35,661 bases of DNA, from NCBI GenBank assembly GCA_902594865.1, contig CACJNV010000014.1, forward strand, positions 1-35,661, in the 5' to 3' direction. The position numbers and the translations under genes are program-made. This DNA comes from an uncultured Pelagibacteraceae bacterium. Lineage in GTDB: Bacteria; Pseudomonadota; Alphaproteobacteria; Pelagibacterales; Pelagibacteraceae. Below the pieces are notes generated by a model. That model saw only the letters and a program-made list of their open reading frames with translations. It ran no database searches and had not been told where the DNA came from. Positions 22,934 through 31,298 of the stretch are shown here, in pieces; the first letter of the stretch is position 1, and each line of letters begins with the position of its first letter.

Positions 22934-23923
22934 ATGATTATTGGTAAATATCCAAGTCTTAGACTCAGAAGAAGTAGAAGAGAATCTTGGTCAAGAAGAT
23001 TGGTTCAAGAAAATACCTTAAGTCCAAATGACTTTATACTACCTGTTTTTTTAATTGAAGGATCAAATAAACGGCAAGAAATTTCATCAATGCCAGGAGT
23101 TTACAGGTATACAATTAATCGATTGAGCCAAATTGTGGATAAAGCAATAAAATTAGGGATACCAATGATAGCTCTTTTCCCGAAGACACAGAACTCAAAA
23201 AAAGATGAATTGGGAACAGAATCACTAAATGAAAATAATTTAGTTTGTAAAGCGATACAAGAAGTCAAAAAAAGATACAAAAACCAAATCGGTATAATGT
23301 GTGATGTAGCTTTAGATCCTTACACATCACATGGTCATGATGGTTTGATAAAATCTAGCACTATATTAAATGACGAAACGATTGAGGTTTTGATCAATCA
23401 GTCATTACTACAAGCTGAGATGGGTTGTGATGTACTGGCTCCTTCAGACATGATGGATGGAAGAATAGGAAAAATAAGAAAAGCTTTAGATAAAAATAAA
23501 TTCCAAAATGTTCAAATATTATCGTACGCTGCAAAATATGCTTCAAGCTTTTATGGACCTTTTAGAGATGCAGTAGGTTCTAAAGGTTCGTTAAAAGGAG
23601 ACAAAAAAACTTATCAGATGGATTATAGAAATTCTGATGAAGCTTTAAGAGAAGTTGCATTAGATATTAAAGAAGGTGCTGATATGGTAATGGTTAAACC
23701 AGGTATGCCTTATTTAGACATAATAAAATCAATTAAAGAAAAATTTAAATTACCTGTATTTGCCTATCAAGTATCAGGAGAATACAGCTTAATAGAAACA
23801 GCTATAACAAAAAAACTAATTAATAAAGATGCTATATATGAAAGCTTAGTTGCTTTTAAGAGGGCTGGTGCCAATGCTATAGTAAGTTATTACGCTGATA
23901 GAATTGATAAAATAATAAAATAA
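22934..23923 (+). CDS. hemB: Porphobilinogen synthase (5-aminolevulinate dehydratase)
   Basis: Condenses two 5-aminolevulinate molecules to porphobilinogen for heme. The 329-residue length is normal. The active-site lysines are K201 in SYAAKYASSFYGPFRDA and the Schiff-base K255 in MVMVKPGMPY. The metal region reads CDVALDPYTSHGHDG (123-137), the form lacking the Cys-rich zinc site, so a Mg-type enzyme is likely. Transcribed opposite to its neighbours; its TAA directly abuts the convergent recO stop (23923/23924). Confidence 0.97.
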   Translation: MIIGKYPSLRLRRSRRESWSRRLVQENTLSPNDFILPVFLIEGSNKRQEISSMPGVYRYTINRLSQIVDKAIKLGIPMIALFPKTQNSKKDELGTESLNENNLVCKAIQEVKKRYKNQIGIMCDVALDPYTSHGHDGLIKSSTILNDETIEVLINQSLLQAEMGCDVLAPSDMMDGRIGKIRKALDKNKFQNVQILSYAAKYASSFYGPFRDAVGSKGSLKGDKKTYQMDYRNSDEALREVALDIKEGADMVMVKPGMPYLDIIKSIKEKFKLPVFAYQVSGEYSLIETAITKKLINKDAIYESLVAFKRAGANAIVSYYADRIDKIIK

Positions 23924-24604
23924 TTATTTTAACGTATTTAAGAATAACAACCTGCTATTTGGATAATTTAAATTATTTGGTCTTAATATAGTTTTATCCA
24001 AATAATCGCCTACTAATTTCAAACCGTTCAATAAGGTGCCAAGATCATTAACTTCTATATCCTTTTCAATCAAAAAATTAGGTACATATTTTTTTTCATT
24101 TAAAGAACTAGCATAATAAACAGTTTTGTTACCTTCTAAATCTTTTTCAACTAAATTTTCAAGAGCCAAGTCATATCCTAATATTTTAAGTAACTCCAAT
24201 TCCCAAAATATATATTTTTTCAACCAATCTTTTTCTTTTAAAATTAAAAATAAGTTTTGAATTATAAAATAAACTTTATTGTTAGATTGAGATTCGGCTG
24301 TTAATATTTTGATCAAATTCATAGCAGATGTAATACAGGATAACTTTTGTTTGTGATCAAAATACAATGGAGTATAGGCATTTAAAATTTCAATTTTAAA
24401 ATAACCCATCCTGTTTTCATTTTTAGAATTGTAATTAACATGGAGTTTATTACCAACTTGAAGATAATTTTTAATTTTTTTTGAAGTACCACCAAATATA
24501 ATTCCAGATATCTTTCCTTTATCTTTTGTGAATAATTCTGCAATTAATGAATTTTCATTATATCTAGTTTTACTTATTAAAAATCCTTCGTCTGACCAAT
24601 TCAT
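23924..24604 (-). CDS. recO: DNA repair protein RecO
   Basis: Recombination mediator that anneals strands and loads RecA with RecR. The 226 residues begin with the OB-fold motif EGFLISKTRYNENSLIAELFTKDKGKISGI (only EGFLISKTRYNENSLIAELF and GKISGI are cited as landmarks) and continue with a helical domain containing ELELLKILGYDLAL. The Cys cluster of some RecO proteins is missing; the usual Cys after the LGYDLAL segment is replaced by Glu-rich sequence. It overlaps rnc by four bases, taking the position where era is normally found between the two. Confidence 0.9.
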   Translation of the reverse strand: MNWSDEGFLISKTRYNENSLIAELFTKDKGKISGIIFGGTSKKIKNYLQVGNKLHVNYNSKNENRMGYFKIEILNAYTPLYFDHKQKLSCITSAMNLIKILTAESQSNNKVYFIIQNLFLILKEKDWLKKYIFWELELLKILGYDLALENLVEKDLEGNKTVYYASSLNEKKYVPNFLIEKDIEVNDLGTLLNGLKLVGDYLDKTILRPNNLNYPNSRLLFLNTLK

Positions 24605-25269
24605 TTTTTATTTGTATTTTTTAAACATTCTATAGCAGCATTTTGTTCAGCTTCTTTCTTTGATTTCCCGGTAGCTATAAAATATTTTGTATTGGGTAAT
24701 TTTACTCCAACTTTAAATATAGGTTTGTGTCTTGGACCTGTATTTGAAATTAATTTATAAGTAGGTAATTTTTTAAAGTTTTTTAAAGTTAATTCCTGTA
24801 ACTTTGTTTTTGCATCTATTTCTGTAACTACACTTTTTTCAATATGATCTTGCCACAAGTTTAAAATTGTTTTTTCGACAATTGTAAAACCTTTATCAAG
24901 ATAAATAGCACCAATTAATGCTTCGCAGCTATCAGATATAATTTTGTCCTCAATTTTTATTTTTTTATTGTTAGGGTTAAATGTTTTAACATAACTAGCT
25001 AAATTGATTTTTTTTGCTATATCTAGACAAGTTTTTTTATTAACTAGCGATGCAAATTTTTTATCAAGAATACCTTCTTTTTCTCCTGGATAAATTTCTA
25101 AAAGTTTTTTTGCTATAACTAAACCAAGAACTCTATCACCCAGAAACTCTATCTTTTCATTATTTTCATTTGGATTAAAGCTTTTATGTGTGAGGGCTTG
25201 AATAAGTAGATCTTTATTTTTAAATTTTACATCAATTTTTTTTTCTAAACTTTGATAGTTAATTTTCAT
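24601..25269 (-). CDS. rnc: Ribonuclease III
   Basis: Double-strand-specific endonuclease maturing rRNA and controlling mRNAs. The 222 residues have the catalytic domain with E41 and D45 in IEFLGDRVLGLV and the second acidic pair in DSCEALIGAIYLDKGF near 113-128, then a dsRNA-binding domain from about 150 (KLQELTLKNFKKLPTYKL, and GKSKKEAEQNAAIECL near the end). Shares one base with lepB and four with recO. Confidence 0.97.
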   Translation of the reverse strand: MKINYQSLEKKIDVKFKNKDLLIQALTHKSFNPNENNEKIEFLGDRVLGLVIAKKLLEIYPGEKEGILDKKFASLVNKKTCLDIAKKINLASYVKTFNPNNKKIKIEDKIISDSCEALIGAIYLDKGFTIVEKTILNLWQDHIEKSVVTEIDAKTKLQELTLKNFKKLPTYKLISNTGPRHKPIFKVGVKLPNTKYFIATGKSKKEAEQNAAIECLKNTNKK

Positions 25270-26006
25270 TAATTAATTTTATTAAAGGTTCTATTAAATC
25301 TTATTGACTTATGCCATTTCCAAAATTCAATAAAACTTCCTATTCTTTTATCTGAAGAAAAAAATATAAATTGAGCTTTTCCTACTAAATTATCTTTATG
25401 CACATACCCTACACTTGTTAAGTATCTACTATCTTTAGAACAATCCCTGTTATCCCCTAAAAAAAAATAATGATCTTTTGGTACAGTAAACACATCAGAA
25501 TTTTGATAGGTATAATCTTTTAAATAAACAGTATGAAATTTTTTACCATTTGAAAGTTTTTCTTCAAATGTATAAACATCGATACTTTTGTCGCCACAGA
25601 AAATTGTAGTTTTGTTATTAATTTTAGATTTAAGAATTTCAGAATTATTTAAATATAAATTAGAGTCTATAAATTGAATTTTATCGCCAGGTAAACCAAT
25701 TAATCTTTTAATGTAATCTGTTCGATTATCTGCTGGTGTTTTAAATACAATTACATCACCTCTTTCAGGACTACTAAACATAATTCTTTTGTTTAATATT
25801 GGAGGGCTAAAAGGAAATGAATGCTTGCTATAACCATAAGTATATTTTGTTACAAATAATCTATCACCTACCAATAAAGTAGGTTCCATGGATGAGGATG
25901 GTATATAAAATGGTTGCACTAAAAGCGATCTAATTATAACTGCAATTATTAATGCATAAATTAAAGTTTTTATATTTTCAGAAAAAAAATTTTTATCTAA
26001 TTTCAT
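25269..26006 (-). CDS. lepB: Signal peptidase I
   Basis: Membrane serine protease that removes signal peptides from exported proteins. One N-terminal membrane helix lies at about 12-30 (LIYALIIAVIIRSLL), directly before the box B region PSSSMEPTLLVGD with nucleophile S39 and general base K100 in DYIKRLIGLPGD. The late motif FFLGDNRDCSKDSRYLTSVGYV is present. At 245 residues it has only one anchor helix, as in other alphaproteobacteria, against two in E. coli. Overlaps acpS by four bases and rnc by one. Confidence 0.97.
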   Translation of the reverse strand: MKLDKNFFSENIKTLIYALIIAVIIRSLLVQPFYIPSSSMEPTLLVGDRLFVTKYTYGYSKHSFPFSPPILNKRIMFSSPERGDVIVFKTPADNRTDYIKRLIGLPGDKIQFIDSNLYLNNSEILKSKINNKTTIFCGDKSIDVYTFEEKLSNGKKFHTVYLKDYTYQNSDVFTVPKDHYFFLGDNRDCSKDSRYLTSVGYVHKDNLVGKAQFIFFSSDKRIGSFIEFWKWHKSIRFNRTFNKIN

Positions 26007-26389
26007 GATGTTTGAATAATTGCAAATGCAGTTGAGTATTTTTTTTCATCCGAAATTGATAGAAAACATTTAAAATTTTTAATTTTAAATTTTTTTTGTA
26101 TAATTTCTGTAATTTTTTTATTTTTAACATAATAAGGCTTTCCCATTTTATCATTAACAACTTCTATATCTTTAAAATTTAAATTCATACGAAAACCTGT
26201 GCCAAGAGCTTTAGAAAAAGCTTCTTTTGCAGCAAATCTCTTCGAAAAATACGCTACTTTATTGTTCACTGAATTAGATTGTTTCAATTCATTAGATGAG
26301 TAAATTCTTTTTTTAAATAAAGAATTTTTAATCGATTTTTGAATTCTTTTATTTTCTACAACATCAACTCCAATACCTAGAATTTTCAT
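26003..26389 (-). CDS. acpS: Holo-[acyl-carrier-protein] synthase
   Basis: Transfers 4'-phosphopantetheine from CoA to ACP. The 128 residues have the AcpS signatures: GIGVDVVENKRIQ with Mg ligand D9, and YFSKRFAAKEAFSKALGTGF with the catalytic Glu, followed by the ISDEKKYSTAFAIIQ end strand. It starts adjacent to the pdxJ stop and overlaps lepB by four bases. Confidence 0.96.
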   Translation of the reverse strand: MKILGIGVDVVENKRIQKSIKNSLFKKRIYSSNELKQSNSVNNKVAYFSKRFAAKEAFSKALGTGFRMNLNFKDIEVVNDKMGKPYYVKNKKITEIIQKKFKIKNFKCFLSISDEKKYSTAFAIIQTS

Positions 26390-27109
26390 TTATTTTTTTA
26401 TAATTTTTTTAAAGTTTTTAATTACTTTTGAAAATCCATCAAATATTGATTCTCCAATTATAAAATGTCCAATATTATACTCCTCAATATCTATTATTTT
26501 TGTTAACATTTTAGTGGTTTTATAGTCTAAACCATGACCAGCATGAACTTCTAAATTCAAACTTGATGCTAATTTTGCACTTTTTTTAATTCTGTTTAAT
26601 TCACTAGTATAATTTTTTTTTGATTTAACTAGGTTTGCTAGTTTTCCAGTATGTATCTCAATACAATCAGCATTTAATTTTTTAGCAAGTTTAATATCAA
26701 TTGGAGATGGATTAATGAATAAACTTGTTCTTATCTTTGCTTTTTTAAATTTTTTAATTACTTTTTCTAATTTATTATAATTATTATTTATATTTAAACC
26801 TCCTTCAGTAGTAATTTCTTTTCTATTTTCTGGAACTAAACAAATAAAACTTGGTTTTATCTTAAGTGCTTTTTTAACAATTTCTTTGTTCATAGAAATT
26901 TCAAGGTTTACAGGCACATTTCTTAAACCGCAGATTTTTTTTGCATCAATATCATTAATATGTCTTCTATCTTCTCTTAAATGAATTGTTACAGAATCGG
27001 CTCCATAACTAATAACTTTTTTAGCTGCATATAGTGGATCTGGATGTTTTTCTCCACGAGCGTTTCGTAAAGTTGCAACATGATCTATATTTACACCTAA
27101 CCTTTTCAC
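26390..27109 (-). CDS. pdxJ: Pyridoxine 5'-phosphate synthase
   Basis: Last step of the deoxyxylulose-5-phosphate-dependent vitamin B6 route. The 239 residues form a TIM barrel: LGVNIDHVATLRNARGEKHPDP at the start (only cited to RNARG), TIHLREDRRHI near 40-51, PENRKEITTEGGLN with catalytic Glu, and NLEVHAGHGLDYKTT near 190-204. Supplies PLP to glyA and metY in this window. The downstream acpS starts next to its stop; four bases overlap pyrE. Confidence 0.97.
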   Translation of the reverse strand: MKRLGVNIDHVATLRNARGEKHPDPLYAAKKVISYGADSVTIHLREDRRHINDIDAKKICGLRNVPVNLEISMNKEIVKKALKIKPSFICLVPENRKEITTEGGLNINNNYNKLEKVIKKFKKAKIRTSLFINPSPIDIKLAKKLNADCIEIHTGKLANLVKSKKNYTSELNRIKKSAKLASSLNLEVHAGHGLDYKTTKMLTKIIDIEEYNIGHFIIGESIFDGFSKVIKNFKKIIKK

Positions 27110-27693
27110 TTAATAAATCTGCTTCCTGGAGTTGTTATTGGTATAGATTTAAGTTCTGGTGGTAATTTATTTGCTTTATAAGTTGGAACATCAATTTTTA
27201 AATGTGATGTTATTCCAGTTTTTATTTTTAAAGATTGTTTGGTTGATCGATCAATAATAGATGCAAATCCAATTAATTTTGCTTTTGATTTTTTAATCAA
27301 TTTAACACACTCCAAGCTTGATTTTCCAGTAGTGATTACATCTTCTATAATTAATACTCTTGCACCTTTTTTAATATTGAAACCTCTTCTAAGAGTAAAT
27401 TTACCATTTACCCTTTCACAAAAAATTGTTTCTTTTTTCAGCAATTTTCCTATTTCATATCCAATAATTACACCCCCCATTGCAGGAGCTAATATTAAAT
27501 CAATTTTTTTAAATTTTTTTTTAATTTTATTTGATAAGGATTTACAAATTTTATCAGCTAAATTAGGGTAACTTAAAAGTTTTGCGCATTGAATATATTT
27601 TGAAGAATGTAGACCTGATGATAGAACAAAGTGACCTTCTAATAATGCATTAGTTTTTTTTAAAATATTTAAGGATTTTTTGAGTGAAAGCAT
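27106..27693 (-). CDS. pyrE: Orotate phosphoribosyltransferase
   Basis: Adds ribose phosphate from PRPP to orotate in pyrimidine synthesis. At 195 residues it shows ALLEGHFVLSSGLHSSKYIQ near 17-36, the LAPAMGGVIIGYEIGKLL loop near 67-84, and the PRPP-binding ARVLIIEDVITTGKSS near 111-126. Its start lies 44 bases inside the end of spoT, the largest clear overlap in this run; no later start would keep the normal N-terminus. Overlaps pdxJ by four bases. Confidence 0.95.
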   Translation of the reverse strand: MLSLKKSLNILKKTNALLEGHFVLSSGLHSSKYIQCAKLLSYPNLADKICKSLSNKIKKKFKKIDLILAPAMGGVIIGYEIGKLLKKETIFCERVNGKFTLRRGFNIKKGARVLIIEDVITTGKSSLECVKLIKKSKAKLIGFASIIDRSTKQSLKIKTGITSHLKIDVPTYKANKLPPELKSIPITTPGSRFIK

Positions 27694-29395
27694 TTCTTTT
27701 TTCTTCGTGTCTAATTATCTTAAATTTTATACTCTTTTGTTTTAGCTCTGCAATAAAATTAGTAAAATTCTTAAGATTTCTAATAATTAATTTAAATTTA
27801 AAATTAATATAATTGGGATTTTTGCCAACCATTTCTAAGCTCGATATATTTAGTTTATGACTTCCAATGAGTGAGCTTATATCTCCTAATTGACCCGGCT
27901 TATCAGGTAATGACATCCAGAGAGTGGTATTGTATTTTTTTGTTTTTTCCTCTTTTTGCTCTCCTTTATCATGCCAATATCTTCTTATTGCTGCTCTAGC
28001 TTTACCTGTTTTAGTTGTTGGTATCCAGTGAAGTGACGGTGAATTATTTTTAGATGTTAAAATATTTACTCGATCACCATTTCTTAAAATAGTTTGTAAT
28101 TCACTTTTGTTTCCATTAATTTCACAACCAACTGCTGAATTACCAATTTTAGTATGAACAGCATAAGCAAAATCTATAGCAGTTGCATCTTTAGGTAATT
28201 TAATAACTGAACCTTTTGGTGTAAAACAAAATACGTTTTCTTGAAACATTTGTAGTTTTGTATACTCATATGAATCTTCGGGGTTTTCATTTTTTTCTAT
28301 AATCTCAACAAGATCTTTTAACCAATCATACTCCTTCCAGCTTAAAGAATTAAATTTTTCAGAAGATTTATACTGCCAATGAGATGCAACACCTCTTTCT
28401 GCAAATTCGTGCATTTCATGTGTTCTAATTTGAATTTCTATTGGTTTTTTATTTGAACCAATTACAGAAGTATGAATAGATTTATAACCATTGATTTTTG
28501 GAGATGAAATATAATCTTTAAATTTTCCTGGTATACAATTCCATTTTTTATGAAAAATCCCAAGGGTTTTGTAACAATCGTCTACGTTTTTTAAAATTAT
28601 CCTAAATCCAATAATGTCAGTTATTTGCTCAAGGGAAACTCTTTTTTTTTGGACTTTTCTCCAAATTGAAAAAGGTGTTTTTTCTCTACCATGTATCTCG
28701 GCATTGATCTCATTATCATTCAATATTTCACTTAACTTAAAAGATTGTTCTTCAAATAAATCTTTTCTATCCAATTTTATTTCATCAAGTCTTTTTTTTA
28801 TTAATTTTCTTGCATCGTTATTTAAAATTTCAAAAGATAAATCCTCAAGCTCGTCTCTTATTCTGTGCATTCCCATTCTATCAGCTAATGGAGCGTAAAT
28901 TTCCATAGTTTCTTGAGCTATTCTTTTTCTTTTTTCTTCTTTAGTAATCGCTTTAATGGTTCTCATATTATGTAGTCGATCAGCAATTTTAACTAACAGA
29001 ACTCTGATGTCTTTTGATGTTGCTAAAATTAATTTTCTAAAATTCTCAACTTTAGAATTAGCTCCAGCTGAATTTTCAAATGCTGAAATTTTCGTTACAC
29101 CGTCTACTAAATCAGCAACTTCATCTCCAAATTCATGTTTGATAGTTTCGTAAGTAGCAAAAGTATCTTCTATAGTATCATGCAATAGACCTGTTGTAAT
29201 TGTAGCGCTATCTAATTTTAATTCAGTTAAAATATTTGCAACCTCAATTGGGTGAACAGAATAAGGATCACCCGAAGCTCTTTTTTGACTCTTATGTGCT
29301 TTAACAGCAAAATTATATGCTTTATCCAATTTTTCAGGATTAAGAAATTTATTGTAATCCTTAACTTTATTTATAAGTTCATTTGAATTAAGCAT
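27650..29395 (-). CDS. spoT: Bifunctional (p)ppGpp synthase/hydrolase, shortened
   Basis: RelA/SpoT homologue, the stringent-response enzyme. The hydrolase site is intact (R39, H48, H72-D73 in LLHDTIED, D139 in KIADRLHNMRT) and so is the synthetase region: KFKDYISSPKINGYKSIHT, then IEIQIRTHEMHEFAERGVASHW. A TGS domain follows (about 388-450: NVFCFTPKGSVIKLP, AIDFAYAVHTKIGN), and a C-terminal ACT domain from about 490 (LWMSLPDKPGQLGDIS). The protein is 581 residues against about 700 in E. coli. Only about 40 residues separate TGS and ACT, so most of the central helical region and the zinc-finger/RIS domain is absent. Stop lies 44 bases inside pyrE. Confidence 0.94.
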   Translation of the reverse strand: MLNSNELINKVKDYNKFLNPEKLDKAYNFAVKAHKSQKRASGDPYSVHPIEVANILTELKLDSATITTGLLHDTIEDTFATYETIKHEFGDEVADLVDGVTKISAFENSAGANSKVENFRKLILATSKDIRVLLVKIADRLHNMRTIKAITKEEKRKRIAQETMEIYAPLADRMGMHRIRDELEDLSFEILNNDARKLIKKRLDEIKLDRKDLFEEQSFKLSEILNDNEINAEIHGREKTPFSIWRKVQKKRVSLEQITDIIGFRIILKNVDDCYKTLGIFHKKWNCIPGKFKDYISSPKINGYKSIHTSVIGSNKKPIEIQIRTHEMHEFAERGVASHWQYKSSEKFNSLSWKEYDWLKDLVEIIEKNENPEDSYEYTKLQMFQENVFCFTPKGSVIKLPKDATAIDFAYAVHTKIGNSAVGCEINGNKSELQTILRNGDRVNILTSKNNSPSLHWIPTTKTGKARAAIRRYWHDKGEQKEEKTKKYNTTLWMSLPDKPGQLGDISSLIGSHKLNISSLEMVGKNPNYINFKFKLIIRNLKNFTNFIAELKQKSIKFKIIRHEEKRNAFTQKILKYFKKN

Positions 29396-29416
29396 AATTG
29401 ATATTATACCATTAAA

Positions 29417-29935
29417 TCAAATTTGTTTAATAGATCTAATGTCTCTATCAGGAAGCAGAGAAATCAAGGTTTTAACATCAATTTGTTTATCAGGATGGAT
29501 CCAATTCTTTTGAATCTCAAATAATGGAAATAATACAAAGTTTCTTTTGTGCATCATTTTATGAGGTAAATTAATCTTAGAGTTTTTTTTTGATACTAAA
29601 TTATTAAAATCGATTATATCTAAATCACATGTACGAGGAGCATTTATTTTCGTTTTTTTTCTACCTAATTGACTTTCTATAGATTTACATATTTTTAATA
29701 GTTCTTTAGGACTGTAGTAACATTTTAATTTTAAAATTATATTTAAGAACTTAGGTTTTCGTGGGTCAGGCCAAGAAGGTGTTTCATAATAACTAGATAC
29801 CGAGAGGACATCTAAGCTATGTTCTGCTAATAAAAATTTTGCTTTTTCTATATTTTTTTTTCTTATACCTAAATTTGAACCTATTCCTAAAAAAACAATT
29901 TTAGCTTGATTTTCTAATATATCTTGCCTTTTCAC
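29417..29935 (-). CDS. folK: 2-amino-4-hydroxy-6-hydroxymethyldihydropteridine pyrophosphokinase
   Basis: Pyrophosphorylates the pterin precursor of folate. The family core is clear: [20 protein letters not shown] at the N-terminus, then [12 protein letters not shown], and [19 protein letters not shown] with the diagnostic R-CDLDI metal site, and [19 protein letters not shown]. The open frame extends to an ATG at 29995, but that puts 95 bases inside smpB. A GTG at 29933-29935 gives [17 protein letters not shown], closer to normal size and only a 35-base overlap, so I place the start there. Lies between smpB and spoT. Confidence 0.88.
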   Translation of the reverse strand: MKRQDILENQAKIVFLGIGSNLGIRKKNIEKAKFLLAEHSLDVLSVSSYYETPSWPDPRKPKFLNIILKLKCYYSPKELLKICKSIESQLGRKKTKINAPRTCDLDIIDFNNLVSKKNSKINLPHKMMHKRNFVLFPLFEIQKNWIHPDKQIDVKTLISLLPDRDIRSIKQI

Positions 29936-30371
29936 GGTTCCAATCTCTACTTTTTTTTGTTGCTCTTTTATCATATTGCTTTTTCCCTTTTGCAACAGCT
30001 AGTTCTATTTTAGCCTTTCCTTTTTTAAAATACATTTTTGTTGGAACTAATGTGAAACCATCTCTTTGCATTTTACCTATCAATTTATTTATTTCTTTTT
30101 TATTAAGAAGCAATTTTCTATCATCGGTTGGGTTATGATTTGAGTAACTGGCTTGCTTGTATGGAGATATATGTGAATTAATTAAAACAATTTCACCTCC
30201 CTTTTCAACAGCATAAGACTCAGCGATATTCACCTTGCCCTCTCTTACTGATTTAATCTCTGATCCCTTTAAAACAATTCCAGCTTCAAAAAGATCTTCA
30301 AAAAAATAGTTAAAACTAGCTTTTCTGTTTAAACAAATGATTTTCAAACCAGGATTGGTTTTTTTGTTCAT
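29901..30371 (-). CDS. smpB: SsrA-binding protein SmpB
   Basis: Small RNA-binding partner of tmRNA in rescuing stalled ribosomes. The 156 residues have the family pattern: [20 protein letters not shown] near 15-34 (RKA.h-Y), then [19 protein letters not shown], the [13 protein letters not shown] segment, [29 protein letters not shown], and the basic DKR...[13 protein letters not shown] tail that enters the ribosome. No tmRNA gene was seen in the window. Starts at the dapA stop (one base shared). Confidence 0.96.
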   Translation of the reverse strand: MNKKTNPGLKIICLNRKASFNYFFEDLFEAGIVLKGSEIKSVREGKVNIAESYAVEKGGEIVLINSHISPYKQASYSNHNPTDDRKLLLNKKEINKLIGKMQRDGFTLVPTKMYFKKGKAKIELAVAKGKKQYDKRATKKSRDWNREKARYIRKSS

Positions 30372-31252
30372 TAGACTAACTTAGCAGACTCAAGAGCTTT
30401 TTTTACAATTTCTTTTGTTGTTTCTGTTACCTTTACAAGTGGTAGTCTTACATTGTCATCACAAAGTCCTAAAAGTTTTGCAGCGTATTTTACAGGACTA
30501 GGATTGCTCTCAACAAACATTGAGTGATGAACTGGTTGTAATATTTTATCTAATCTTTCTGCTTCTTTTATTTCATTATCAGTATCTGATTTTGAAAATC
30601 TCTGAAAATCAGAGCAAAGTTTAGGCGCAATATTTGCTGTTACGCTTATAGTGCCTACTCCACCACGTTTATTAAATTCAAAAGCATTGTCATCATTTCC
30701 TGTTAATTGAATAAATTCTTCCCCCATTTTTTCAAGTGTCTGATTAACTCTATCTAAATCACCTGTTGCATCTTTAACACCAACTATATTTTTTAATTCA
30801 TACAGTCTAGCCATTGTGTCTACTGACATATCAATCACAGATCTGCCAGGAATATTATAAATTATAATTGGAATGCCACACTTGTCATTAATTGCTTTGT
30901 AATGTTGATACAAGCCTTCTTGGGTTGGTTTGTTGTAATAAGGTGTAACTATCAAAGCACCGTTAGCTCCTGCTTTTTCTGCATGTGTGGTTAAAGAAAT
31001 CGCCTCCTCTGTTGAGTTGGAACCTGTACCAGCAATAACTGGAATTTTTCCATTACTTTCTTTTATGCATAAATCTATTACTCTTTGATGCTCATCATGA
31101 GTTAACGTAGGAGATTCACCTGTTGTACCAGCTGGAACAAGACCATTGGTGCCATTATCAATGTGGAAATGGATTAATTTAATATATGCTTCCTCATCTA
31201 GACCATTATTTTTAAATGGTGTAATTAAAGCAACATTTGATCCTTTAAACAT
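30371..31252 (-). CDS. dapA: 4-hydroxy-tetrahydrodipicolinate synthase
   Basis: First committed step of lysine and diaminopimelate synthesis, condensing pyruvate with aspartate semialdehyde, the same substrate used by Hom. The 293 residues show the GTTGESPTL motif at 42-50, Y132 in IIYNIPGRS and the Schiff-base lysine K160 in [10 protein letters not shown], as well as [14 protein letters not shown] at 105-118. Head of the minus-strand run to recO, divergent from the transglycosylase gene with a 43-base shared region. Confidence 0.97.
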   Translation of the reverse strand: MFKGSNVALITPFKNNGLDEEAYIKLIHFHIDNGTNGLVPAGTTGESPTLTHDEHQRVIDLCIKESNGKIPVIAGTGSNSTEEAISLTTHAEKAGANGALIVTPYYNKPTQEGLYQHYKAINDKCGIPIIIYNIPGRSVIDMSVDTMARLYELKNIVGVKDATGDLDRVNQTLEKMGEEFIQLTGNDDNAFEFNKRGGVGTISVTANIAPKLCSDFQRFSKSDTDNEIKEAERLDKILQPVHHSMFVESNPSPVKYAAKLLGLCDDNVRLPLVKVTETTKEIVKKALESAKLV

Positions 31253-31281
31253 AAATACTTATAACATAGTTTAAAGATTCA

Positions 31282-31298
31282 TATACTAAAAGATTATG
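31282..31298 (+). promoter_or_regulatory. Candidate -10 element very close to the transglycosylase start
   Basis: TATACT (31282-31287) lies eight bases before the ATG at 31296; a weak -35 (TTATAA, 31259-31264) is 17 bases upstream. If real, transcription would begin at or just beside the start codon, giving a nearly leaderless mRNA. No Shine-Dalgarno sequence precedes the ATG. Confidence 0.3.

Noticed and set aside
23908-23935. AAAATAATTATTTT palindrome at the hemB/recO stop codons as a two-way terminator
   Set aside because: Only A-T pairs with little room for a loop; too weak and too likely by chance in this composition to call a terminator.
27239-27571. 110-codon plus-strand ORF inside pyrE
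   Set aside because: Hydrophobic mirror of a conserved enzyme; no start signal or family.
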